Part shown: positions 18,762 to 27,006 of the stretch, in pieces | Layout: every line of letters begins with the position of its first letter | Numbering within the stretch: position 1 is the first letter of the stretch | NCBI GenBank assembly: GCA_963746325.1 | Contig: CAVVBC010000023.1 | Span: 113,857 to 177,856, forward strand | Reading direction: 5' to 3' | DNA from: RPQJ01 sp963746325 | GTDB taxonomy: Bacteria; Pseudomonadota; Gammaproteobacteria; Steroidobacterales; Steroidobacteraceae | Length of the DNA stretch: 64,000 nt | Position numbers and translations under genes: made by a program | The notes under the pieces: generated by a model | Told to the model about the DNA's origin: nothing | Databases searched by the model: none | The model's input: the letters and a program-made list of their open reading frames with translations, nothing else

Positions 18762-21080
18762 TTGGTTAAGGCAGAAGCAAAGCGCGCCGACGGCGGCGAG
18801 CAGGCGGCCAGCGTGGCCCGCGGACTGCGCGAAAGCGCCCTCTGGCTCTTCGGCGCGCTCGCCCTGATCCTGTTCGCGTCGCTGGTCAGCTACGACCGCG
18901 CCGACCCCGCGTTTTCCTCCACCGGCCAGCCGGGTCCGGTCACCAACCTGATCGGGCCGTTCGGCGCGTGGCTGTCCGACCTGTTCTTCGTCCTCTTCGG
19001 CATCCCGGCCTACCTCTTCCCGATCATGCTCGGCATCGCCGGCTACCGCCTGTTCCAGGAGCGCGGCAGACGCGAGCCCCTTGACCGCCGGTCCGCATCC
19101 TTCCGCGGACTGGGCTTTTTCCTTGCCCTCGCCAGCAGCTGCGGCCTCGCCACGCTGCATTTCTCAGGCGCCGGCTTCCCCAACACGGCGGGCGGCGTGG
19201 TCGGTTCGCTGCTCGGCGAAGGCCTGGCCGCTGCGATGAGCTTCCTCGGCGCCACGCTGCTGCTGCTCTCGGTCTGGCTCGGATCCGTTTCGCTCGCCAC
19301 CGGCGTGTCCTGGCTCGCCGTCATGGACCAGATCGGCACCTGGGTGCTGCGCGGCTACTCGTTCGTGCGCGAGCGCCTGTCCGAGCGGCGCGACCAGAGC
19401 ATCGGCAAGGAAGTGAAACAGGCGCGCGAAGTCGTCGTGCGCGAAGAACAGAAAAAAGTCGCCGAGCGCAAGCCGCCGAAGATCGAGTCGCCCGCGCCCA
19501 AGGTCGAAAAGAGCGAGCGCGTCGAGAAGGAAAAGCAGGTCGCGCTGTTCGAGCGCACGGGCTCCACCGCGTTGCCCGCGCTGTCACTGCTCGACGATCC
19601 GCCGACGCGCGTGGGCGGTTACTCGGCCGAGGCGCTCGAGGCGATGTCGCGCCTGGTCGAACTCAAGCTCCGCGATTTCGGCGTCGAGGCCGAAGTCGTC
19701 GAGGTGCACCCCGGCCCCGTCATCACGCGTTTCGAGCTGCGCCCGGCGCCGGGCGTCAAGGTCGCGCAGATTTCCAACCTCGCCAAGGACCTCGCGCGCG
19801 CGCTGTCTGCGATCAGCGTGCGTGTCGTCGAGATCATCCCCGGCAAGTCGACGATGGGCCTCGAGATCCCGAACGAGACGCGCGAGATGGTCACGCTCGG
19901 CGAGATCATCAAGTCGAAGGCTTACGACGACATGGCGTCGCCGATCGCGCTGGTGCTCGGCAAGGACATCGGCGGCAGTCCCGTCGTGGCCGACCTCGGC
20001 CGCATGCCGCACCTGCTGGTCGGCGGCACCACCGGTTCGGGCAAGTCCACCGCGGTGAACGCGATGGTGCTGTCGCTGCTCTACAAGAGCACGCCGGAGC
20101 ACGTGCGGCTGATCATGATCGACCCGAAGATGCTCGAGCTCTCGGTGTACGAGGGCATTCCGCACCTGCTGGCGCCGGTCGTCACCGACATGAAGCAGGC
20201 CGCGAACGCGCTGCGCTGGTGCGTGGCCGAGATGGAACGTCGCTACCAGTTGATGTCCGCGGCGGGCGTGCGCAACCTGGCGGGCTACAACCGCAAGATC
20301 AAGGAAGCCGCCGACGCCGGCACGCCGATCAGGGATTATCTCGAGATGAAGCGCTTGCCCCCCGGTGGCGACATCGCGACGGTGCCGTTCTGCGAGCACC
20401 TGCCGTTCATCGTGGTGATCGTCGACGAGCTCGCCGACATGATGATGATCGTCGGCAAGAAGGTCGAGGAACTCATCGCGCGCCTGGCGCAGAAGGCCCG
20501 TGCGTCGGGCATCCACCTGATCCTCGCCACGCAGCGTCCGTCGGTCGACGTGATCACGGGCCTGATCAAGGCCAACATCCCGACGCGCATTGCGTTCCAG
20601 GTGTCGGCGAAGGTCGACTCGCGCACGATCCTGGACCAGAGCGGCGCCGAGAGCCTGCTCGGCCATGGCGACATGTTGTTCCTGCAGCCCGGCACTTCGC
20701 ACCCGGTGCGCGTGCACGGCGCGTTCGTGTCCGACCAGGAAGTGCACAAGGTGGCCGCCTCGTTGCGCCAGCATTCGGCACCGATCTACCTCGACGAGAT
20801 CCTCGACGGTCCGTCGATGGCGATCCCGGGCCTGTCGGGCGAGGAAGGCGAGGGCGGCGAGGGCGCCGATGCCGAGCAGGACGCGTTGTACGACGAGGCG
20901 GTGAGGATCGTCACCGAGAGCCGCAAGGCATCGATCTCCGGCGTCCAGCGCCGGCTCAAGATCGGCTACAACCGCGCGGCGCGCATGATCGAGGCGATGG
21001 AGGCCGCGGGTCTCGTCGGCCCGCTCAACACCAACGGCTCGCGCGAAGTGCTGGCACCGCCGCCGCCCGAAGCCGATTGA
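18762..21080 (+). CDS. ftsK: DNA translocase FtsK
   Basis: Septal DNA pump that resolves chromosome dimers with XerCD at the dif site. Four hydrophobic segments in the first 190 residues, a short basic/acidic linker (about 200-275: repeated K, E, R), then the RecA-like motor with alpha/beta domains; Walker A GGTTGSGKST near 420, Walker B FIVVIVDELADMMM near 550, and the KOPS-reading gamma domain in the last 65 residues (AVRIVTESRKASISGVQRRLKIGYNRAARMIEAME). The given frame starts only at TTG 18762; if one T of 18761-18763 is extra, ATG 18755 gives MSLVKAEAK, a more natural start. Stop overlaps the lolA start. Confidence 0.95.
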   Translation: MVKAEAKRADGGEQAASVARGLRESALWLFGALALILFASLVSYDRADPAFSSTGQPGPVTNLIGPFGAWLSDLFFVLFGIPAYLFPIMLGIAGYRLFQERGRREPLDRRSASFRGLGFFLALASSCGLATLHFSGAGFPNTAGGVVGSLLGEGLAAAMSFLGATLLLLSVWLGSVSLATGVSWLAVMDQIGTWVLRGYSFVRERLSERRDQSIGKEVKQAREVVVREEQKKVAERKPPKIESPAPKVEKSERVEKEKQVALFERTGSTALPALSLLDDPPTRVGGYSAEALEAMSRLVELKLRDFGVEAEVVEVHPGPVITRFELRPAPGVKVAQISNLAKDLARALSAISVRVVEIIPGKSTMGLEIPNETREMVTLGEIIKSKAYDDMASPIALVLGKDIGGSPVVADLGRMPHLLVGGTTGSGKSTAVNAMVLSLLYKSTPEHVRLIMIDPKMLELSVYEGIPHLLAPVVTDMKQAANALRWCVAEMERRYQLMSAAGVRNLAGYNRKIKEAADAGTPIRDYLEMKRLPPGGDIATVPFCEHLPFIVVIVDELADMMMIVGKKVEELIARLAQKARASGIHLILATQRPSVDVITGLIKANIPTRIAFQVSAKVDSRTILDQSGAESLLGHGDMLFLQPGTSHPVRVHGAFVSDQEVHKVAASLRQHSAPIYLDEILDGPSMAIPGLSGEEGEGGEGADAEQDALYDEAVRIVTESRKASISGVQRRLKIGYNRAARMIEAMEAAGLVGPLNTNGSREVLAPPPPEAD

Positions 21081-21734
21081 TGTCGATGTCCATTCAAGGC
21101 AGGCCCGCGAGCGCTTGCTCTCCTCGTGGCTGTCCTGTGGCCGGTCGCATCGTTTGCGGCCACGGATGCCGTCGCCTGCGTCGACGCGTACCTGGGTTCG
21201 CTCAAGACGCTGACGGCCGATTTCGTGCAGGTCGTGCAGGACAAGCGCGGGCAGGTGACCGACCGCGCGACGGGCACGCTCACGCTCTCCCGGCCCGACC
21301 GCTTCCGCTGGGACTATCTCGAGCCGTATGAGCAGACGATCGTCGCCGACGGCCAGAAGCTCTGGCTGTACGACCCCGACCTGCAGCAGGTCACCGTGCG
21401 TTCGCTCGAACAGGGCCTGGGCGCGACGCCTGCGATGCTCCTGTCGGGTGCAGGCAAGGTGGCCGACGCCTTCAAGGCAGGCTCCATCGAGACACGGCAA
21501 GGCGTCAAGTGGTGCCGCCTGGTGCCGGCGCAGCAGGGCTCGGATTTCGAGCGTGTGAGTCTCGCCTTCGACGCGCGCGCCGAACTCACGGCGATGGAAC
21601 TGGTCGATAAACTCGGCCAGACCACGACCATCGAGTTTCGCCGGATGAAGCGCGACGCCAGGGTGCCCGACTCGCAGTTCCGTTTCGTGCCGCCTCCAGG
21701 TGCAGACGTGATCGGCGAGGCCGCGGCACGTTGA
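21080..21734 (+). CDS. lolA: Outer-membrane lipoprotein carrier protein LolA (one extra base in the signal peptide)
   Basis: Periplasmic chaperone that ferries lipoproteins from LolCDE to LolB. The mature domain starts ATDAVACVDAYLGSLKTLTADFVQ and carries GTLTLSRPDRFRWDY, QTIVADGQKLWLYDPDLQQVTV and the C-terminal VDKLGQTTTIEF. In the raw frame the first start is GTG 21126, inside the signal peptide. ATG 21080, overlapping the ftsK stop, becomes usable if one C of the CCC at 21104-21106 is removed: MSMSIQGRPRALALLVAVLW then PVASFA before the cleavage site. Gene order ftsK-lolA-rarA-serS is widely conserved. Confidence 0.93.
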
Positions 21735-22132
21735 ACGTCCAGGCCAGTCCCTTGCTCAACCTGCGTTACCGCGCTTTCTGGATTGCAGCCAGTGTCTTGC
21801 TGGTGCTGATCGTGGTCTGGGGCAGCCTGCAGACCGCGTTCGGTGGCCCCAAGGTGCACGGGTTCGACAAGGTCCAGCATTTCTCCACCTACATGTTCCT
21901 CGCCGCATGGTTCACGGGCCTCTTTCAGCGGCCGCACTGGTGGCGCATCGTGCTTGGCCTGCTGGGCCTGGGCGTCGCGATGGAAATCGGCCAGTACATG
22001 ATGCAGTCCGGCCGCATGGGCGACCCGTTCGACATGGCCGCGAACACCGCAGGCGTAGCTGCGGGTGTGGTGCTGGCGCTGTTGCTCACGGGCGGCTGGG
22101 CGCAGAAGATCGAGACGTGGCTGCGCCCCTGA
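21731..22132 (+). CDS. VanZ-like membrane protein
   Basis: 133-residue inner-membrane protein with four hydrophobic helices (about 13-32, 50-65, 72-92, 105-120). The motifs DKVQHFSTYMFLAAWF and the later E-I-G-Q-Y with RMGDPFDMAANTAG are characteristic of VanZ-fold proteins, where an acidic D-M-x-x-N motif lies in the last loop. The founding member gives teicoplanin resistance, but most proteobacterial homologues have no known role. TTG 21731 overlaps the lolA stop (TTGA), so it is in the ftsK-lolA operon; the rarA start lies within its last codons. Confidence 0.85.
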   Translation: MNVQASPLLNLRYRAFWIAASVLLVLIVVWGSLQTAFGGPKVHGFDKVQHFSTYMFLAAWFTGLFQRPHWWRIVLGLLGLGVAMEIGQYMMQSGRMGDPFDMAANTAGVAAGVVLALLLTGGWAQKIETWLRP

Positions 22133-23421
22133 CACCTGCCTTCCGCCCGCTCGCCGACCGCATGCGGCCCGCGAGCCTCGACGAGTTCATCGGCCAGTCG
22201 CACCTGCTCGCGCCCGGCAAACCGTTGCGCCGCCTGCTCGAAGGCCAGAGCCTGCATTCGATGATCCTGTGGGGCCCGCCGGGCACCGGCAAGACGACGC
22301 TCGCGCGTCTCGTCGCCCGCACCTGCGAGGCCGAATTCGTGGCCCTGTCGGCGGTGATGGCCGGCATCAAGGACGTGCGTGCCGCCGTCGAGGTGGCAAG
22401 CCAGCTGCGCGCGGGGAGCGGACGGCGCACGCTGCTGTTCCTGGACGAGGTGCATCGCTTCAACAAGTCGCAGCAGGATGCCTTCCTGCCGTACGTCGAG
22501 GACGGCACGGTCTGCTTCATCGGTGCCACCACCGAGAACCCGTCGTTCGAGATCAACAGCGCGCTGTTGTCGCGCGCGCGTGTCTACGTCCTGCGCTCGC
22601 TCACGGCCGAGGACATCCAGCAGGTGCTGCGGCGCGCGCTCAGCCGCGAGTTCTCGACGCCCGCCGCCGATGCCGTAGTGGCCGACGACGAGGCGCTCGC
22701 CACGCTCGCCCGGGCGGCCGATGGCGATGCTCGCCGCTCGCTCAACCTGCTCGAAGTGGCCGCCGATCTTGCACGCGCCGGCGGCGGGCGGATCACCGAG
22801 GAAATCGCCAGCGAGGTCTCGGCGGGTGGCTACCGCCGTTTCGACAAGAAGGGCGAGCACTTCAACGACCAGATCTCCGCGCTGCACAAGTCCGTCCGCG
22901 GCACCGATCCCGACGCCGCGCTGTACTGGCTGTGCCGCATGCTCGACGGCGGCTGCGATCCGCGCTACATCGCGCGCCGCGTGATCCGCATGGCCAGCGA
23001 GGACATCGGCAATGCCGACCCGCGCGCGCTGCAGCTGGCGCTGCAGGCCGCGGACGCCTACGAGCGCCTCGGCAGCCCGGAAGGCGAACTCGCGCTGGCC
23101 CAGGCCGTCGTCTTCATGGCCGTGGCCGCCAAGAGCAACGCGGTGTACGTCGCGTTCAAGGCGGCCATGGACGACGTGCAGCAGCACGGCACGCTCGACG
23201 TGCCGCTGCACCTGCGCAATGCGCCGACGAAGCTCATGCAGGGGCTGGGCTACGGCGAAGGCTATCGCTACGCGCACGACGAGCCCGCAGGCTACGTGCC
23301 GGGTGAACGGTATTTCCCGGAGGGCATGGAGCCCGCGCGTTATTACCAGCCGGTGGCCCGCGGGCTGGAGCTCAAGATCGGCGAGGCACTCGAGCGCTTC
23401 CGGGCCATGAAGCGGGACTGA
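22117..23421 (+). CDS. rarA: Replication-associated recombination protein A (RarA/MgsA), AAA+ ATPase
   Basis: Clamp-loader-like ATPase that acts at stalled forks, binding SSB and single-strand ends. PLADRMRPASLDEFIGQSHLL at the start, Walker A GPPGTGKTTLAR at about 52-63, Walker B LLFLDEVHRFNKSQQDAFLP, sensor 1 IGATTENPSFEINSALLSR, then the tetramerisation domain with RFDKKGEHFNDQISALHKSVRG and a C-terminal GYRYAHDEPAGYVPGERYFPEG. GTG 22117 gives 434 residues and overlaps vanZ by 16 bases; the first ATG (codon 16) would remove the conserved PLADRMRP. Confidence 0.94.
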   Translation: MAAPLTPAFRPLADRMRPASLDEFIGQSHLLAPGKPLRRLLEGQSLHSMILWGPPGTGKTTLARLVARTCEAEFVALSAVMAGIKDVRAAVEVASQLRAGSGRRTLLFLDEVHRFNKSQQDAFLPYVEDGTVCFIGATTENPSFEINSALLSRARVYVLRSLTAEDIQQVLRRALSREFSTPAADAVVADDEALATLARAADGDARRSLNLLEVAADLARAGGGRITEEIASEVSAGGYRRFDKKGEHFNDQISALHKSVRGTDPDAALYWLCRMLDGGCDPRYIARRVIRMASEDIGNADPRALQLALQAADAYERLGSPEGELALAQAVVFMAVAAKSNAVYVAFKAAMDDVQQHGTLDVPLHLRNAPTKLMQGLGYGEGYRYAHDEPAGYVPGERYFPEGMEPARYYQPVARGLELKIGEALERFRAMKRD

Positions 23422-23466
23422 TCTCGGCTACAATTCGAGGCTGACCCGCAACCCGGCTGCCCTGCC

Positions 23467-24753
23467 ATGCTCGACGCCAAGCTGCTCCGTTCCGATCCGG
23501 CCGCCATCGCCGCCAACCTCGCGCGCCGGGGCTTCAAGCTCGACGTGGCCCGGTTCCAGGCGCTCGAAGATCGCCGCAAGGCCGCGCAGGTGGCGTCCGA
23601 CGAAGTGCGCGCGGCCCGCAACGCCCACGCCAAGAACGTCGGCAAGGCCAAGGCACAGGGCCAGGACATCGCCTCGCTGCTCGCAGCCGGCGAAGAACTG
23701 GCCACCCGCATGACCGGTCTCGACCAGGAACTGGCCGCGGTGCAGGCCGAGTTCGACGAACTCGTCCTGGCGTTGCCCAACACGCTGCACGCAAGCGTGC
23801 CGGACGGTCGTGACGAGAACGACAACGTCGAGTTGCGCCGCTGGGGCACGCCGCGCGCGTTCGATTTCACGCCGCTCGATCACGTGGCCATCGGCGAGCA
23901 GCTGGCGGGCACGGCGATGGACTTCGAAGCGGCCGGCAGGATTTCCGGCGCGCGTTTCGTGGTGCTGAAGGGCGGCCTCGCACGGCTGCACCGTGCGCTG
24001 ATCCAGTACATGCTCGACCTGCACACCGGCGAGCATGGCTACACCGAGATCTATGCGCCGTACCTGGTGTCGCGCAACGCGCTCATCGGCACGGGGCAAC
24101 TGCCCAAGTTCGAGGCGGACCTGTTCAAGGTCACCTCGGGCGAGGCGGAATTCTTCCTGATCCCCACGGCCGAGGTTCCGGTCACCAACCTCGCGCGTGA
24201 ACAGATACTCGAGGCGAACACGCTGCCGCGCCGCTATGCCGCGCACACGCCGTGCTTCCGCAGCGAGGCCGGTTCGTACGGCAAGGACACGCGCGGCATG
24301 ATCCGCCAGCACCAGTTCGAGAAGGTGGAGCTGGTGCATCTCGTCAAGCCCGACGACTCCTACGCCGAACTCGAAGTGCTGGTCGGCAATGCCGAGAAAG
24401 TGCTGCAGGGGCTCGACCTGCCGTATCGCGTGATCGCGCTGTGCGCGGGCGACGTCGGTTTCGGCAGCGCCAGGACCTACGACATCGAGGTGTGGCTGCC
24501 GGGCCAGCAGAAGTACCGCGAGATCTCGTCCTGCTCCAATTGCGAGGCGTTCCAGGCGCGACGCATGCAGGCGCGCTGGCGCAATCCGGCCACCGGCAAG
24601 CCCGAGCCGCTGCACACGCTGAACGGCTCTGGCCTGGCCGTGGGGCGCACGCTGGTCGCGGTGCTCGAGAACTACCAGCAGGGCGACGGCAGCGTCGTGA
24701 TCCCGCCTGCCTTGCGCAAGTACATGGGTGGCGCCGAGGTCATCCGCGGCTAG
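23467..24753 (+). CDS. serS: Seryl-tRNA synthetase
   Basis: Class II synthetase charging tRNA-Ser and tRNA-Sec. MLDAKLLRSDP opens the N-terminal coiled-coil arm (about 25-105: alternating A/K/E-rich helices) that grips the long variable arm of tRNA-Ser. Class II motif 2 around CFRSEAGSYGKDTRGMIRQHQF and motif 3 NGSGLAVGRTLVAVLENYQ are complete. 428 residues, normal. It is followed after 14 bases by a tRNA-Ser gene, its own substrate, probably on the same transcript. Confidence 0.98.
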   Translation: MLDAKLLRSDPAAIAANLARRGFKLDVARFQALEDRRKAAQVASDEVRAARNAHAKNVGKAKAQGQDIASLLAAGEELATRMTGLDQELAAVQAEFDELVLALPNTLHASVPDGRDENDNVELRRWGTPRAFDFTPLDHVAIGEQLAGTAMDFEAAGRISGARFVVLKGGLARLHRALIQYMLDLHTGEHGYTEIYAPYLVSRNALIGTGQLPKFEADLFKVTSGEAEFFLIPTAEVPVTNLAREQILEANTLPRRYAAHTPCFRSEAGSYGKDTRGMIRQHQFEKVELVHLVKPDDSYAELEVLVGNAEKVLQGLDLPYRVIALCAGDVGFGSARTYDIEVWLPGQQKYREISSCSNCEAFQARRMQARWRNPATGKPEPLHTLNGSGLAVGRTLVAVLENYQQGDGSVVIPPALRKYMGGAEVIRG

Positions 24754-24767
24754 AATTCGATTCCGTT

Positions 24768-24857
24768 GGAAGGGTGGCCGAGTGGTTTAAGGCTCTAGTC
24801 TTGAAAACTAGCGAGGGGGTAACCCCTCCGTGGGTTCGAATCCCACCCCTTCCGCCA
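24768..24857 (+). tRNA. tRNA-Ser (anticodon TGA)
   Basis: 90 nucleotides with encoded CCA. Acceptor GGAAGGG pairs with CCCTTCC before the G discriminator; the anticodon arm CTAGT-CTTGAAA-ACTAG presents TGA (reads UCA and other UCN codons when U34 is modified); a long variable arm GCGAGGGGGTAACCCCTCC marks it as a class II tRNA; T-arm GTGGG-TTCGAAT-CCCAC. Directly downstream of serS. Confidence 0.98.
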
Positions 24858-24868
24858 GACACAGGAGA

Positions 24869-24896
24869 GCGCCCGCGAAGCGGGCGTTCGTGTTTC
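24869..24896 (+). terminator. Rho-independent-like terminator after tRNA-Ser
   Basis: Stem CGCCCGC / GCGGGCG with GAA loop (24870-24886), then TTCGTGTTT. Located 12 bases after the tRNA 3' end. Confidence 0.75.
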
Positions 24897-24935
24897 TGGC
24901 CCCGTGGACGACGCCACGGTTTATGCTACGCACCG

Positions 24936-25292
24936 ATGAAAAACCGTCCCTTCACCGCGCGCCTGCGTTTCGCGCTGGCTGGAATCGCGCATGCAGCGCG
25001 TGCGGAAAACAGCTTTCGCACGCACATGCTCGCGGCCGCCGCGGCGCTCGGCGCGCTGCTGTGGTTGCGGCCGGCCCCCATCTGGTGGGCAGTCGTCGCG
25101 CTGGTGGTTGCCGCCGTGTTCGCGGCCGAGCTCTTCAACACGGCGCTCGAGCAGCTCGCCGATCGCCTGCATCCCGAACAGCATCCGCAGATCAAGGCCG
25201 CCAAGGATTGCGGCGCGGCTGCGGTGCTGGTGTGCAGCATCGCCGCACTGGTCGTCGCGGCGGCCCTGCTGGTAGACGCCTGGCTCGGCTGA
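24936..25292 (+). CDS. dgkA: Diacylglycerol kinase
   Basis: Small trimeric inner-membrane kinase that recycles diacylglycerol from membrane-derived oligosaccharide synthesis to phosphatidate. 118 residues: N-terminal amphipathic helix with RLRFALAGIAHAARAENSFRTH, three membrane helices, and the signature VVAAVFAAELFNTALEQLADRLHPEQHPQIKAAKDCGAAAVL, whose E-x-x-N-T-A-x-E segment binds ATP and Mg2+. ATG 24936 follows the terminator by 40 bases, so it has its own promoter. Confidence 0.96.
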   Translation: MKNRPFTARLRFALAGIAHAARAENSFRTHMLAAAAALGALLWLRPAPIWWAVVALVVAAVFAAELFNTALEQLADRLHPEQHPQIKAAKDCGAAAVLVCSIAALVVAAALLVDAWLG

Positions 25293-25309
25293 GGTTCGCG
25301 CGCCCGCGC

Positions 25310-26110
25310 TCAGTGCAGCGGCATGGCGAAGGCGAGCATGAGCCCGCCACCGTCTGTCGGCTTCACCGACAACGTGACGTTTTCCAGCGCACCCCCTGCC
25401 TCGCGACGGTTCATCGTGAAACGCGCCGTGGTGAAGCCCAGCGCGGCGCCTGCCACGACATCCGAAGCCCAGTGGGCGTTGTGGTCGACCCGCAAGTACG
25501 CCGTGGCGCCGGCCACGCCGTAACCGACCACGCGACGCAGCAGCCGATAGTGGTCGTCGCCTGATTCCGCGAACACCGTGCCGATCGCGAAGGCCAGGCT
25601 GCTGTGCATCGACGGGAACGAGTCGCCGTCCTCGAACCACTGGTCAGGATCGGTGGTTTCGTTCGGGCGTTGTCGCCCCAGCGAGAACTTGAGCACCTCG
25701 GTGGTCACCGCCGTGAAGGCGCTGGCCTGCACCATCGAGCCGAACTCGCGCCAGCCCGCGGCATCGTCCGTCACGCCGGCCAGCAGCCACGTGCCCGCCA
25801 GCAGCACGGCGGCCGGCAAGGCGTCGTCCATGCTGTTCGGGTCCTCGCCATCCAGCGAGTCTGCTGGTGAGTCGACGAACTGGTCGCGAACGTCGTCGTC
25901 GAACTGCTGCACCACGGCGACCGCGGCCAGCGTGCCGCCGAACGCGAGCCAGTCGCGCGAATCCCAGCGCAAAGGCGCAGTGAAGTACAGCTTCGCGTCC
26001 TCCAGCGCCTCGCGCGGCTCGACGGCCTGTGCCTCGCTGCGCTGCGGGGTGACGAAACCGCCGAGCAGGACGCTGGCGAGGGCGAACGTTGCAATTGATT
26101 TATCGCGCAA
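25310..26110 (-). CDS. PAP2-family membrane-associated phosphatase
   Basis: Phosphatidic-acid-phosphatase-type acid phosphatase. The three catalytic motifs are complete: K-x6-R-P in KFSLGRQRP, P-S-x-H as PSMHSS, and R-x5-H-x3-D in RVDHNAHWASD; the PSMH replaces the usual PSGH. A signal-like N-terminus (ATFALASVLLGGFV) precedes a Q-A cleavage region; helices flank the motifs. TTG 26110 is the best start because it falls just inside the 3' end of the upstream hydrolase gene (11-base overlap) and gives a clean signal sequence. Substrate could be undecaprenyl diphosphate or a phospholipid; not decidable here. Confidence 0.85.
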   Translation of the reverse strand: MRDKSIATFALASVLLGGFVTPQRSEAQAVEPREALEDAKLYFTAPLRWDSRDWLAFGGTLAAVAVVQQFDDDVRDQFVDSPADSLDGEDPNSMDDALPAAVLLAGTWLLAGVTDDAAGWREFGSMVQASAFTAVTTEVLKFSLGRQRPNETTDPDQWFEDGDSFPSMHSSLAFAIGTVFAESGDDHYRLLRRVVGYGVAGATAYLRVDHNAHWASDVVAGAALGFTTARFTMNRREAGGALENVTLSVKPTDGGGLMLAFAMPLH

Positions 26111-26987
26111 GGAAGGTATCCCACTGCTTGAAGAACACGGCCGGCTGCTGGAAATAGACGATGGCGCCGGTGTCGAAGGCCTGCGCGTGCCAGTTCTTGC
26201 GTGTGCGCACCCAGTCGGCTTCGGAGAAATCCGCGAAGTCGCCGCGCGTCCCGTGCGCCAGCCACACCGGCAGTTCGAGCCGCTCGTACACGGCACGGAT
26301 GTCGGCGCTGAACAGTCGCCCGGACAGGAAGGCGAACGGCGCGCGATCCGCTCCCGGCAGATGCGCGGTGCGCCAGGAATAGTCGACGAGGGTCTCGGGC
26401 ACGTCCTTCGAGCCGAACGTGCGGCCGAGGAAATAGCGGACGCTGGCGCGGCTCACGAGACCGTTGAACAGGGCGCCGCGCCACAGCGGAAACGTCGCGG
26501 TCGAATACAGGCCGGGGATCTCGCGGTTCTGGCCCTGCCGGGTGCGCAGCTTGTCGTAGCCCCGCCGGAATCCCGTGGGCGTGACCAGCGTCAAGGTCCT
26601 GAAGCGCGCTGGTGTCTCCGTCGCGACGCGCGCCAGGAACTCCGCCGACAGCGACAGTGCCAGCGCGTCGACCGGCGCCTTGCCATGCTCGCGAGCGATC
26701 ACGTCGAGCATGTCGCGGATTGCGTCGCAGAACAGCTTGATGTCGTACGGGCGCGCCGACCGGTCGGAGAAGCCGTAGCCGGGCAGGTCCGGCGCATACA
26801 CACGATACGACTTCACCGCATGCTCGAACGCAGGGTGCACCTCGCGCACGGAAGCGGCGGCGTTGATGCTGTGCAGCAGCAGGAGCGGCGAGCCGTGGCC
26901 CGCGACGTAATAGCTGAGCCGGCCGCTGCGGCCCTGCGCTTCGAGCCGTGCGGCCGCCACCGCCGGCGGTAAAGTCATCTGGGTCAT
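26100..26987 (-). CDS. Alpha/beta-hydrolase fold protein with degenerate nucleophile elbow
   Basis: 295 residues. The fold is recognisable: GSPLLLLHSINAAASVREVHP (oxyanion strand, usually HG), YAPDLPGYGFSDR, then the nucleophile region reads DALALSLSAEF in place of G-x-S-x-G, keeping a serine but no flanking glycines. HGTRGDFADFS carries a possible acid. Near the C-terminus, where the catalytic histidine is expected, the sequence is IVYFQQPAVFFKQWDTF without histidine. It may therefore be catalytically altered or non-enzymatic. Overlaps the PAP2 gene downstream, so the two are coexpressed; close M20 peptidase upstream. Confidence 0.78.
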   Translation of the reverse strand: MTQMTLPPAVAAARLEAQGRSGRLSYYVAGHGSPLLLLHSINAAASVREVHPAFEHAVKSYRVYAPDLPGYGFSDRSARPYDIKLFCDAIRDMLDVIAREHGKAPVDALALSLSAEFLARVATETPARFRTLTLVTPTGFRRGYDKLRTRQGQNREIPGLYSTATFPLWRGALFNGLVSRASVRYFLGRTFGSKDVPETLVDYSWRTAHLPGADRAPFAFLSGRLFSADIRAVYERLELPVWLAHGTRGDFADFSEADWVRTRKNWHAQAFDTGAIVYFQQPAVFFKQWDTFLAR

Positions 26988-27006
26988 CGGTCGACGTCCT
27001 TGTCTT

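Noticed and set aside
19584..21500. A 638-residue minus-strand reading frame
   Set aside because: Antisense shadow of ftsK and lolA with composition typical of a shadow and no domain.
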